This document shows positions 1 through 8,497 of a DNA stretch of 64,000 nt, piece after piece. The notes beneath the pieces were generated by a model. That model saw nothing but the letters and a program-made list of their open reading frames with translations, was not told the DNA's origin and did not search any database. This DNA comes from Paraburkholderia solitsugae (GTDB lineage Bacteria > Pseudomonadota > Gammaproteobacteria > Burkholderiales > Burkholderiaceae). How positions within the stretch are numbered: position 1 is the stretch's first letter; every line of letters begins with the position of its first letter. The DNA is taken from the NCBI RefSeq assembly GCF_013177695.1, contig NZ_WOEY01000065.1:186001-250000 (forward strand), read 5' to 3'. The position numbers were made by a program, and so were the translations under genes.

Positions 1-1106
1 CCCATCACCGCGGCGAGCGCCGCCGCGGCCATCGAACACGCAACGCCCACCTCGCCCTGGCAGCCCACCTCGGCGCCCGAAATCGAGGCCGTTTCCTTGT
101 AGATGATGCCGATCGCGGCAGCCGTCAGCAGGAAGGTGACGATGCCCTCGTCGTTCGACGCATGCATGAACTTCACGTAGTAATGCAGCACCGCGGGAAT
201 CACGCCGGCCGCGCCGTTGGTCGGCGCCGTGACGACGCGCCCACCCGCTGCGTTTTCTTCGTTCACGGCCATGGCGTAGAGATTGACCCAGTCGAGTATC
301 GACAGCGGATCGCGCAGCGACTCTTCCGAGTGCGAACGCAATTGCGCGCACAGGTCGGCCGCGCGGCGCTTCACGTGCATCGGGCCGGGCAACTCGCCAC
401 GCACCTTGCAGCCGCGTTCGACGCAGGCGGACATGACACGCCAGATCGCCAGCAGCCCTTCACGCACTTCCTGTTCGGGGCGCGACGCGCATTCGTTGCG
501 CAACGTCACCTCGGCGATCGACAAACCCGTTTCCCGGCAGACACGCATCAGATCGTCGCAGGTGCGAAACGGATACGGCACTTCCGCGCCGGCACGCAGG
601 CCATTGACGCGGTCGCCTTCGCGATTGATCACAAAGCCGCCGCCGACCGAGTAATACTCTTTCTCCACCAGCAGTTGGCCGTTTTCGTCGAAAGCCTGAA
701 AACGCATGCCGTTCGGATGCACGATGCTCGAACCCGGCGCGCCCGGCATCAGCTTGCGGAAGAAACCGAGGTGTTCGCGCTCGTCGAATTTGATGGGGTG
801 CTTGCCAAGCAGCACCAGTTGCTTCGTCTCGCGGATCGCCTGCAGGCGCGGTTCGATCACGTCCGGGTCGATCAGATCGGGCAGATTGCCTTCGAGGCCG
901 AGCAGCACCGCCTTGTCCGTGCCATGCCCTTTCCCGGTCGCACCGAGCGAGCCAAACAGTTCGACCTTGACGCGGCGCACGAAGCCCAGCAGATTGGCGT
1001 CTTCGATATGCGAGGCGAAGCGGCATGCAGCGATCATCGGCCCGACCGTGTGTGAGCTGGAGGGACCGATGCCGATCTTGAACAGATCGAAGACGCTGAC
1101 GTTCAT
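1..1106 (-). CDS. sdaA: L-serine ammonia-lyase (L-serine dehydratase), 3' end beyond window
   Basis: Deaminates L-serine to pyruvate and ammonia in the cytoplasm using a [4Fe-4S] cluster. The leftward frame opens at an ATG read from 1106 and runs off the left edge, giving about 368 residues. The N-terminus MNVSVFDLFKIGIGPSSSHT is the family signature, with the SSSHT substrate loop. Near the edge the product reads GCQGEVGVACSMAAAA, which supplies two cluster cysteines. It is divergent from a GlxA/AraC regulator. In Burkholderia and Pseudomonas, serine dehydratase often accompanies glycine-betaine to glycine to serine catabolism, which fits the choline transporter 7 kb away; that link is inference. 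Confidence 0.95.
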   Translation of the reverse strand, partial: MNVSVFDLFKIGIGPSSSHTVGPMIAACRFASHIEDANLLGFVRRVKVELFGSLGATGKGHGTDKAVLLGLEGNLPDLIDPDVIEPRLQAIRETKQLVLLGKHPIKFDEREHLGFFRKLMPGAPGSSIVHPNGMRFQAFDENGQLLVEKEYYSVGGGFVINREGDRVNGLRAGAEVPYPFRTCDDLMRVCRETGLSIAEVTLRNECASRPEQEVREGLLAIWRVMSACVERGCKVRGELPGPMHVKRRAADLCAQLRSHSEESLRDPLSILDWVNLYAMAVNEENAAGGRVVTAPTNGAAGVIPAVLHYYVKFMHASNDEGIVTFLLTAAAIGIIYKETASISGAEVGCQGEVGVACSMAAAALAAVM

Positions 1107-1335
1107 GGTGTGCCTTTTACGTTGCGATACCTGGGGTGCCGGGTTTGGCTTGAACTAGGCCCTATTGCACCGCACGTCAAATTCGACCGATAGAATAAAA
1201 ACGGCATGACAGTGGGATAGTGTCGTCAAACGGCCCGCGCCCCAAGCGCAGCGGCGGATTTGCGATGACTTCTGACGCATTTGCGACAGGCGCGGAGGTT
1301 GCGGCTGGCGATGCTGGGGCTGTGCTGAAACGGTC

Positions 1336-1366
1336 CCAATGAATGGCCCGATCATTGGCCCAATGA
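1336..1366. promoter_or_regulatory. Inverted/direct CCAATGA repeats upstream of the GlxA-type regulator
   Basis: CCAATGA occurs at 1336-1342 and 1360-1366, and its complement TCATTGG at 1352-1358. The first and second copies form a 7-bp inverted repeat with a 9-bp spacer. The site lies in the 319-bp divergent region between sdaA and the regulator start at 1426, so it could be an operator for that regulator. No protein-binding evidence is available, and chance is possible. Confidence 0.3.
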
Positions 1367-1425
1367 AGCGCCGCCTATCCCCGGTGCTATGCTTGATTCA
1401 ACCCTTTCCCTTGCTGGCTGCATGC

Positions 1426-2508
1426 ATGAATTCCGCTGAACAGCGTCCCCTTCAATCGATCGACGGCCCCTCGAAGCAGCGCATCCGCTTCGGCATCATC
1501 CTGCTGCCGAACTTCACGCTGACGGCGTTCTCGGGGTTCGTCGACCTGCTGCGCCTGTCCGCGGATGAAGGCGACTTCAGCAAGCCTGTGCGCTGTTCGT
1601 GGAGCGTAATAGGGGAAACCCTCGCTCCGGTGCGCGCGAGTTGCGGCATCCAGATCACACCGTGGGAGACGTTCGAAAACGCCGAACCGTTCGATTACGT
1701 CGTCGTGGTGGGTGGCCTGCTGCATTCGGGGCCGGCCGCGAGCGATGCGACGCTGGCCTTCATCCGCCGCGCTGCCGCCACCGATGCAACGCTGGTCGGC
1801 ATGTGCACGGGTGTGTTTTCGCTGATGCGCGCGGGCGTGCTGGAAGGCCACCGTATCTGCGTGAGCTGGTTTCACTACTGGGATTTCATCGAGCGCTTTC
1901 CGTCGGTCAATGAGGATGCACTGGTAGCGGACCGGCTGTTTGTGATCGACCGTCGGCGCATTACGTGTTCTGGGGGACGGGCATCGATCGACGTGGCGGC
2001 CGCGATTTTGCTGCGCCACTTTGAAACCGCAACCGTGCAAAAGGCGCTGCGCATCCTGCTGGTCGACGATATGCAGAAGGGTAATGCGCCGCAGCCGCAT
2101 CCACCGGGGTTGGCGCCCGCCGCGCATCCCAAGGTGAAGCGGGCGATTCTGCTGATGGAGCAGCATGTGGGGCGTTCGTTGTCGCTCGATGAACTGGCGC
2201 GCAAGCTTGATCTGTCGCCGCGTCAGCTCGAACGGCTCTTCAAGGCGCAAACCGGTAAGGCGCCGCAGGCGTATGCAAAGCAGGTGCGTTTGCGCACTGC
2301 TGCGTGGCTGCTGACGAGTTCGGATAAAACGGTGGCGGATATCGCGTCGAGCTGCGGCTTTTCCGACGCGTCGCATCTGGGCCGCGAATTCCGCAAGCAG
2401 TTCGGCCTGCCGCCGATGATGTACCGTGAGCAACGTGGTACGGCGGCCGAAGTGGATGACGGCTCGGGATATGACGAAACCTTTCCGGGGCGGGCTCGGG
2501 CTATTTGA
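1426..2508 (+). CDS. GlxA-family AraC-type transcriptional regulator (DJ-1/PfpI + HTH)
   Basis: Transcription factor of 360 residues. The N-terminal DJ-1/PfpI-like amidase fold (about residues 15-190) carries the nucleophile-elbow-like segment GMCTGVFSL. The C-terminal AraC helix-turn-helix pair (about 245-345) contains SLDELARKLDLSPRQLERLF and VADIASSCGFSDASHLGREF. The frame is open further upstream to 1339, but the ATG at 1426 gives the usual family length and leaves the CCAATGA repeats outside the gene. Homologues such as GbdR, CdhR and SouR control betaine, carnitine and sarcosine catabolism; its place next to sdaA suggests a related role. The exact effector cannot be deduced. Confidence 0.88.
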   Translation: MNSAEQRPLQSIDGPSKQRIRFGIILLPNFTLTAFSGFVDLLRLSADEGDFSKPVRCSWSVIGETLAPVRASCGIQITPWETFENAEPFDYVVVVGGLLHSGPAASDATLAFIRRAAATDATLVGMCTGVFSLMRAGVLEGHRICVSWFHYWDFIERFPSVNEDALVADRLFVIDRRRITCSGGRASIDVAAAILLRHFETATVQKALRILLVDDMQKGNAPQPHPPGLAPAAHPKVKRAILLMEQHVGRSLSLDELARKLDLSPRQLERLFKAQTGKAPQAYAKQVRLRTAAWLLTSSDKTVADIASSCGFSDASHLGREFRKQFGLPPMMYREQRGTAAEVDDGSGYDETFPGRARAI

Positions 2509-2640
2509 GCGCGGTTAGCGCGAGCAGGTCGGAACGCCGCTGCTCGCCGGGACAATACCCGCCGCCGATATCAGAATGCACGCCCGGCCACACAAGCTGT
2601 TCACGGATGCGCTGCTGTTGCGAGCTGGTGTCAGCGGGAA
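2501..2640 (-). pseudogene. Remnant of a DUF2235 (Tle1-like phospholipase effector) gene
   Basis: A short leftward frame ends at a TAG inside the 3' end of the upstream regulator. It contains GVHSDIGGGY (nucleotides 2555-2584) followed by CPGEQRRSDLLALT, which is typical of the DUF2235 alpha/beta-hydrolase domain used by type VI lipase effectors of the Tle1 group. Only about 45 residues look homologous. No GxSxG nucleophile or remaining domain is present, so this is debris. It borders the hydrolase/immunity pair and supports an old effector island here. The rest of 2640-2870 shows nothing recognisable. Confidence 0.5.
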
Positions 2641-2870
2641 GCAGGTGCGCACTTCGTGGCTGGCAACGATGTGAAATCACCGTCTGACCTGATCGGTCAC
2701 ATTCATCAGCATGCGCGCGGCGGCGCGCCACACCCAAACTCAAACCCTACAGCTCTTCATGTGCCCACCCAGTCAAATCTCGCGCCATCTGTCGCCCAAA
2801 TTACGAGAGTAAACGACAATTCGCCAGACGAGTCCGCATTGGTTATAAGCCTGACGTCGCTTCAATGAAA

Positions 2871-3416
2871 TCACTTGTAGCCCCATTCAAGGAGCTGACG
2901 TTTTACAGCTGATGCGTTCTTATATTTGTCTGTTACAGACTGTCCTTCGCGCGTACCATCGAAGCCAACGCCGAAGCGTTTGGTCAGTCCGGTATCCTGT
3001 CGCAACTTCGGCAACGCCCCGCGTTTCTCGATCCGTTCGTCGTAGGCAAACACCTGATAAATGCTTCCCCCGGTTCCTATGGATGGACTGTCAGCAGCCC
3101 ATGCCACTATGATAAAAAGCTTCTTCGGCTTTTTTCCATTCACGAATACGCTCTTTATTTCCGGAGTAACCCCGCCTTCTGCTTCATAAAAATCAACGAA
3201 GACACTGCCCGTTGCTGTCACACCTGTTATATATACCCCTACCCCATCTCCATCCTGGCTCTGCTCCGAATGGAACTCTATGTTCGCTCCGCCACCCAAA
3301 AATGGGATGCGGTAACTCTGCTGTTCGGCTGCGCTCGATATACCGGACCAGAAAAGGGTGAGGCTCAAACTCAGAATGAACAGTCGCACAACGGTTGTTA
3401 AAACACGTTTTCTCAT
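2871..3416 (-). CDS. Secreted hypothetical protein, candidate immunity partner of the upstream hydrolase
   Basis: A 181-residue protein of unrecognised family. It starts with MRKR and a hydrophobic stretch ending SGISSAA, a Sec signal peptide of about 27 residues, so the mature part should be periplasmic. The ATG overlaps the TGA of the preceding hydrolase gene by four bases (ATGA at 3413-3416), implying translational coupling. A periplasmic protein coupled to a cell-wall hydrolase is the classic arrangement for an immunity protein, but this role is inferred from position only. Base composition is visibly lower in GC than the flanking catabolic genes, consistent with transfer. Confidence 0.65.
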   Translation of the reverse strand: MRKRVLTTVVRLFILSLSLTLFWSGISSAAEQQSYRIPFLGGGANIEFHSEQSQDGDGVGVYITGVTATGSVFVDFYEAEGGVTPEIKSVFVNGKKPKKLFIIVAWAADSPSIGTGGSIYQVFAYDERIEKRGALPKLRQDTGLTKRFGVGFDGTREGQSVTDKYKNASAVKRQLLEWGYK

Positions 3417-5896
3417 TGGCCAACCTCTCTGAAAATTCCGGTGTTCCATATGGCGTGAAAGTTGTTTTTCCGAGCACCGTAGCTGTCCGTATTGAGATTA
3501 ATAACTGCCGTAATCTTATCGACTACGTCGTCCGTGTGTCCCGTGTCAGCAATCTCCGGCAGATGATTGGCAATCCAGAAATAGATCGGTGAACGCACTG
3601 CATACCGCATTTCTGATACCAAATCAGGATTAGCAATAAAATTGACGTCGTCGCCAGCCCACAAAGTGGGATAAAAACTCTGAAAGCCACCATAGTTGGC
3701 TCTCCCGGTAAGTTGCTTAAGTCCTCTGCCTCTGTACCGCCAACCATCGCCACTCTCCACAGAGCCATTTCCGATTTTGTGTGCGTAGGCACGGTTTGCA
3801 ATAGGTTCTGGCTGCGCCGCGTGCGACGCGGTTTTTCCGTACAACTCAGCTTCGCCCGGATGTGCTGAGAAATACGAAAACTTTTGTGACAATACGTACG
3901 ACCGATAGTTGAGGTTCTCCGACGTGTTAAGACTGGTGCCCGCCTCTTGCCGGATTTGGGCAAAGAAGTGCGACAACCGAAGTGACGAACCAAGCTTGTA
4001 GTCGCCGAGACGGGGATTGAGTTCATCCGCCACAATCTTCAGCTGATCAGTCGATGCCTCTGTGAAGATGCGCTTAAGCATTTCAACGGTGATTTTGCCC
4101 GGGGCACGAAAGAAATTTCCCACCAGTCCGATCGGATGAATATGAAAAACATCTGACCTAGGCAGGTCAGTCAAGTGGCTCTTGACGTCGTCCCACCAGA
4201 CAAGTTTTTCGATCCGCTTCTGCTCCGCCTCGTGCTGAGCTTGCGGGCCCGTCTGCTTTTCGATCTCCGCAATGAGTTGCGTCCACTTGTCCGGATTAGC
4301 CCACTCGCTCTCGTGCCTGACGATCAACCTTGACATGCGCAAGTCAGTCCACGGATTCTCCGCGGCGGCGCAGAGCTCATCCGCGGCCCTGCCGCCGTAT
4401 CCAGTCGGATATATCGCTCGATAGATTGATGCCATCAGCGGACTGAGTTTGCCGAGCGCTCCCGGTTCCGGCACGTCCGCGCCGATCGCATAGTCGACAA
4501 ATGCTTTCGTGGTTGCAAACATTGTGTTCGTCGGATCATGCGTGTCCTCCAGGGTCTGGAAGTCCACCCACTTCTGCGCAAACTCGCGGGTCACCCGACC
4601 GCCCGCAAAGCTCTGCTCCCGCACCCAGCCATCGATGGCATGGCCCTGTACGTCCGCACTGTCCACATGCAACCAGCGCAGCTTCAGGCCGTCCGGACCC
4701 GGTGCGGTTTCCATGACCTGCTTTTCGCTATGCTTCGCCATCTCGGCGAGCGCAGCGACCTGGATCACGCCCGTTTGTTTCGCATCCTGTCCCTGCTGGT
4801 TTGCTAACCTATACAACGTGGTATTTTTGTCGACGCGCAGGATCGTCGGGGCGCCTGGCAGACCCAATTGCTGCCATCGGTCGGGATTCGCCCCGTTGTT
4901 GCTGATCCACGTTCGACCCTGCTCCATGAACGACTTGATGCTGTCGTCACAGAACACCTCAATGTGGACCATGCGGTTTGAGGTCGGCTGACTCAACGAG
5001 TCGTAGCGGCCCAGATGACCGATCAGGTCGCCTGCATTGATGTGAACCGGCGTGGATGGCACCACCACGCGATCAAGCGACGAGTCCGGCATGATTTCCT
5101 CGACAACGGGACCGCCGTTTTCCCTGCCCAGGAAGATCCATCCACTCGCAGCATTCGCAGCGACAAGCCCGCCCGCCGTCGGCGCAAGCAATTGCGCCCC
5201 ATGCGTATCCTTTAGCCTGCCCCAGTCTCCATCGCGTTGGCCGATGCTGACCAGTGCTCCTTGCGGCAAAATGCCGAGGACCGTGCCGTGTGGTTTCGTC
5301 GCACGTATCCTTAGCCCCTGCTGTCCGGCGGGCGCCACCTGGCCGTTCGGGCCGGCGTGAGGTTTGTCCGTGGCGAACCCAGTAACCTTCAACTGCATCG
5401 ACCAGTACGCAGGCTTCAGCCGCGACGCATCACTTTCATAGCCCGCGAGATCCTGCAGATGCATGTACAGACTGAAAAACGTCAGCGTGGTACCTCGCGG
5501 AAACTCCATCGAGTGACGTACCAGCGCAAACCCCGTGCTATACGATGCGCTGATCGCCGGCTTGCCGTTCTGGGTAGGAATCTCGCTGACCAGGTAGGTG
5601 CGGTTGACACGCCAGGCAACCACCTCGCCCCCGGCAATGCATCGCACGCCATGTTTCAGGTCCAGAAATCGACCCGCCCCGGCTTCTGTAACATGAATTC
5701 CACCATGCCACATTCCCTTGCCGCTGACCGAAAAGGAGCCCGACGGTTCCTGTTTCAATACTTTGTGGAAATCGTGCTCATCAGTAAAGTCAGCGGATGA
5801 GCCCGCATTGCCTTGCCCCTTCTTGCGAAACGGAAACGCAAAGCCAAGCTGCTTCAAACGAGTGCTGGGCGAACTCGGCGGTGTCGTATTTGCCAT
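3413..5896 (-). CDS. Multidomain cell-wall hydrolase (degenerate M23-like + SH3-like + GH19-like), probable T6SS effector
   Basis: 827 residues with no signal peptide. Residues about 60-315 resemble an M23 metallopeptidase fold: WHGGIHV with His64/His68, FSLYMHL with His146, and NAGDLIGHLG then MVHIEVF, where the usual HxH is reduced to one His. An SH3-like segment (about 190-260) is inserted, and a second lies near 355-430. The C-terminal 230 residues resemble a GH19 chitinase/lysozyme: a Glu in FAQIRQEAGTS (Glu651) and RGRGLKQLTGRANY (722-735). Such hydrolases act on peptidoglycan. The lack of an export signal, a downstream secreted partner and an upstream VgrG-like scrap point to type VI delivery. 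Enzymatic specificity is not provable from sequence. Confidence 0.78.
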   Translation of the reverse strand: MANTTPPSSPSTRLKQLGFAFPFRKKGQGNAGSSADFTDEHDFHKVLKQEPSGSFSVSGKGMWHGGIHVTEAGAGRFLDLKHGVRCIAGGEVVAWRVNRTYLVSEIPTQNGKPAISASYSTGFALVRHSMEFPRGTTLTFFSLYMHLQDLAGYESDASRLKPAYWSMQLKVTGFATDKPHAGPNGQVAPAGQQGLRIRATKPHGTVLGILPQGALVSIGQRDGDWGRLKDTHGAQLLAPTAGGLVAANAASGWIFLGRENGGPVVEEIMPDSSLDRVVVPSTPVHINAGDLIGHLGRYDSLSQPTSNRMVHIEVFCDDSIKSFMEQGRTWISNNGANPDRWQQLGLPGAPTILRVDKNTTLYRLANQQGQDAKQTGVIQVAALAEMAKHSEKQVMETAPGPDGLKLRWLHVDSADVQGHAIDGWVREQSFAGGRVTREFAQKWVDFQTLEDTHDPTNTMFATTKAFVDYAIGADVPEPGALGKLSPLMASIYRAIYPTGYGGRAADELCAAAENPWTDLRMSRLIVRHESEWANPDKWTQLIAEIEKQTGPQAQHEAEQKRIEKLVWWDDVKSHLTDLPRSDVFHIHPIGLVGNFFRAPGKITVEMLKRIFTEASTDQLKIVADELNPRLGDYKLGSSLRLSHFFAQIRQEAGTSLNTSENLNYRSYVLSQKFSYFSAHPGEAELYGKTASHAAQPEPIANRAYAHKIGNGSVESGDGWRYRGRGLKQLTGRANYGGFQSFYPTLWAGDDVNFIANPDLVSEMRYAVRSPIYFWIANHLPEIADTGHTDDVVDKITAVINLNTDSYGARKNNFHAIWNTGIFREVGQ

Positions 5897-5904
5897 GATT
5901 CCGC

Positions 5905-6045
5905 CTATTCAGAAAACCCGAAGTTCATATCGCCCTTCACATCCTTGAGGGGAGCGTCGGACCAGTTGGGGAACGTGAAATTGCCACCAGCCGGATCTTC
6001 GACATTCAGGCCGCCCGCGACCTGTACCTCGAATCGGTGAAAATT
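5905..6045 (-). pseudogene. C-terminal scrap of a VgrG-like protein
   Basis: Eight bases upstream of the hydrolase start, an open leftward frame ends TAG at 5905-5907. Its last part reads FEVQVAGGLNVEDP, then FTFPNWSDAPL and MNFGFSE. This resembles VgrG C-terminal tails, but I cannot verify the match. The frame becomes meaningless near 6045, where IS5-type sequence begins, so the 5' part of the gene appears to have been removed by the insertion. Some other effector-linked tail protein is possible. Confidence 0.45.
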
Positions 6046-6159
6046 CCTCCGCCGTGGCCCGTGCTATCGCCTTCGTATGCTAGTTTTTTCAAACCGATAC
6101 TTACCGTCGCGTTATACCTGAAGCGCGAATCCATTTGCGTAACGTACAACCGTTCGCTT

Positions 6160-6768
6160 GATGAAAATCAACTTCCACTCCTGAGTGATGTGTCGGACGA
6201 AGAATGGAGCTTTGTTGTCCCTTACCTGACGTTGATGAATAAGGAAGCGTCCCAGCCCAAGCATGATTTGCGAGAAGTGTCTAACGCACCGCGCTTGATA
6301 GCGCGCGCGGGGTATGACGGATACAAGCGCATGAACGGCAGCAAGGTGCACATGGCGGTCGATACGCTGGACCATCTGCTCGCGGTGCAGTGACGCCGGC
6401 CAGCGAACAGGAGCGTGCCCAGGTTCAGGAGCTGGCGCAGCAGGTACCGCAGGTGAGTGGCCAGACAGTGAAGCTGGCCTTTGCCGACCAGGGCTATACG
6501 GGCGAAGAGTCCGCGAAAGCCGCGCGTGATGAAGGTATCGAATTGCAAGTCATCAAGCTGCCGGAGGCCAAAAAATGGATTCGTTCTTCTGCCTCGACGA
6601 TGGGTGGTTGAACGCAGCTTCGGTTGGCTCAACTGGTTTCGACGGCTCGCGCGCGACTATGAACGGCCCCTTGAAACTCCGGCACTCTGGCCGGTTTGCA
6701 TTTCGTTGTTTTCGCCATCCTGATGCTCGTTCATGCCGCTCCCATACTGCAAAGTTCATAACAAGCTC
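6160..6768 (+). pseudogene. Decayed IS5-family transposase (frameshifts and internal deletion)
   Basis: Pieces of an IS5-family (IS427-like) transposase appear in successive frames: LPLLSDVSDEEWSFVVPYLT, then YDGYKRMNGSKVHMAVDTL, then AFADQGYTGEESAKAARDEG and VIKLPEAKK, then VVERSFGWLNWFRRLARDYE. The central catalytic portion between the first two pieces is missing. The frame shifts near 6390, near 6575 and again near 6675. The right end, with AAAGTTCATAACAAGCTC (6751-6768), looks like an IS terminal repeat. The element is dead, and the intact IS4-family element inserted into its right tip. Confidence 0.8.
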
Positions 6769-6774
6769 TAAGCT
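6765..6774. repeat. 10-bp target site duplication, left copy
   Basis: GCTCTAAGCT sits directly left of the IS4-family terminal repeat and recurs at 8302-8311 directly after the right repeat. A perfect 10-bp duplication shows a simple transposition event with both ends undisturbed since. Confidence 0.9.
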
Positions 6775-8301
6775 GAATGGCACTTACTTAAGCCCGTGGC
6801 GCGTGCCCATATTTTCGGACGCGCTCGCGTGCGATGTGACGAGGCTCTTTCAGCCATGGGTAAGACTTCGGTCTTCGTTTCCGCATTCGTGGTTCGATGC
6901 GACCGGGGCGATTCCCAACGCAAGACTGCGCGATCAGGTTGAACAGGAGACTCTGGTCGTGGGTCGCTGTCAGACCTCGGGCCAGCCATTCAGTCCATAA
7001 CTGCACGGTGTGTTTGAAACTCAGTGTTCGCGGATCGGTGGCATAGTGGCTCGCGGCCTGAGCCATCAGCAACCGGATCACGTTATAGGCCAGCAGATGG
7101 ACCCAGATCTCCTTCTCGTTCATGTTGGCGGTCTGGCAATGCAGTACGTCCATACCCATCGTCGTCCTGATGTTACGTAGATCCAGTTCCACGTTCCAGC
7201 GCCTGGCGTACAACTGCGAGAGGTCCTGTTTGCTGGTCTTGCGTGCATCAAGCATCGTGGTGACCAGCACCCGGTGATGCAGCCTGGACTCGCGCACCAT
7301 CAGTTCATCGGGGAAGGCCTGGTACTGCTCACGCGTCATCCAGTCGGGACGCTGCCGGGGTTTGGGCCACGTCACAATGTGATCGCGCATGCCCAGCGAC
7401 TTGCCTCGCCGAAAGTCGGTGCGGCGCGCCCCATGCTGTTCCATCACGACATCCACTCCGGCGGCGATCATTGAGGCCATCAGAAAGTAGTGGCAGTACA
7501 AGGCATCGGCGACGATCACATCACCTTTGCAAAACGTATCTTGCAGCATGCGAAACGCCGTCAGCTCCCCGCTGCCTTTGCCTGCGTACGTTCCAACACC
7601 CGCCTCCAGCAATGCGCCGCTTGCCAGACAGATCACCGCAACCAGATAGGCTAACGGAAATCCCACTCCTTCGGCCTGAGAACCGGATTGCGGGAAGCGG
7701 GCCTGGTTCGACGGCGTATCGGGCATCGAGATCCCTGTACCGTCAACCAGCTTGACCGGGCGCCCGCGCCACTTCCAGGCCGGTCTGGCCTGCTCGTGCA
7801 GTTGACGTCCTGTCTCGCGCGTCAACTCTCGCACCATCGTCAGCGGCAGTCTCTGGCGAGCGCGGCAGTAGCCTCCCGTACGCACACTCATGGGTCGCAG
7901 CCCGTCGGCAGCTCGCTGCGCGGCCCACCCGTTGACCGCCTTCTGACACGAGGCGTCCTCTTCCAGCGCCTGGCGCATGAACATCGACAGCGTCACCGTC
8001 GGCGGATACAGTCGTTCCCGATGTTCTGGCAAATGCGCTTCCGTTATGTCCAACAGCCCGGGGCTCGTCAATATGTTGAAGTAGTCAACCGCCTGGGCTC
8101 TGCGTGCCCGGCTTTGAACGCCGCCTAGTGTTTGCCTGTGATGACTTCGTGCATTACGATCCATGGGGGCTGGTCCTTGGAATGAGACGGGTGTTTGCCT
8201 AGTAACAACCATCCTATCAATCCCTGGATCAGCCTCCTCCGTTTCTCTTCAAGTACTTACCCGCGTCTTCTCCTCCATGCTGACTTAAGTAAGTGCCATT
8301 C
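6775..8301. mobile_element. Complete IS4-family insertion sequence (1527 bp)
   Basis: Bounded by perfect 18-bp inverted repeats: GAATGGCACTTACTTAAG at 6775-6792 and its complement at 8284-8301. It is flanked by a 10-bp duplication (6765-6774 and 8302-8311) and contains one leftward transposase gene. The preserved ends, intact gene and perfect duplication imply a fairly recent insertion into the tip of the older IS5 remnant. Confidence 0.92.
6788..8212 (-). CDS. IS4-family DDE transposase
   Basis: 474 residues, intact. Catalytic positions visible are Asp in VKLVDGTGISMPDT, Asp in VIVADALYCHY, and Glu in YARRWNVELDLRNIR, which matches the YREK-type signature (Y-x2-R-x3-E-x6-K/R) of the IS4 family. 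The first start, at 8212, is preceded by a GATAGG sequence; Met17 at 8164 is an alternative with AAGGA upstream. The stop lies inside the left terminal repeat region, as is common for compact elements. No frameshift is seen, so the protein should be active. Confidence 0.93.
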   Translation of the reverse strand: MVVTRQTPVSFQGPAPMDRNARSHHRQTLGGVQSRARRAQAVDYFNILTSPGLLDITEAHLPEHRERLYPPTVTLSMFMRQALEEDASCQKAVNGWAAQRAADGLRPMSVRTGGYCRARQRLPLTMVRELTRETGRQLHEQARPAWKWRGRPVKLVDGTGISMPDTPSNQARFPQSGSQAEGVGFPLAYLVAVICLASGALLEAGVGTYAGKGSGELTAFRMLQDTFCKGDVIVADALYCHYFLMASMIAAGVDVVMEQHGARRTDFRRGKSLGMRDHIVTWPKPRQRPDWMTREQYQAFPDELMVRESRLHHRVLVTTMLDARKTSKQDLSQLYARRWNVELDLRNIRTTMGMDVLHCQTANMNEKEIWVHLLAYNVIRLLMAQAASHYATDPRTLSFKHTVQLWTEWLARGLTATHDQSLLFNLIAQSCVGNRPGRIEPRMRKRRPKSYPWLKEPRHIARERVRKYGHAPRA

Positions 8302-8311
8302 GCTCTAAGCT
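8302..8311. repeat. 10-bp target site duplication, right copy
   Basis: GCTCTAAGCT, identical to 6765-6774, immediately after the right terminal repeat of the IS4-family element. Confidence 0.9.
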
Positions 8312-8497
8312 CGGTGCGTGACTTTGCATCACGGTCCTTCAGGTATCGCCCGGTGTATTGAAATGTCGAGTCGGCGCGTGCGTTCGGTCGAACCAAACCG
8401 TGTGGTTTAGCGGCCGGAGCACACGCCCGTTTCAAACGCAATCGTTGCCTATGCTGAGCTTGAGTTTCGGGCAGTGTGTCCGGCGTTCAGTCAACCC

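Noticed and set aside
162..1055. 297-residue rightward frame
   Set aside because: Antisense shadow of the L-serine dehydratase gene. Composition is His/Arg/Gln-rich filler typical of antisense frames in GC-rich DNA.
8302..8497. Gene between the IS4-family element and choX
   Set aside because: The open frame here crosses the terminal repeat and shows no family resemblance.
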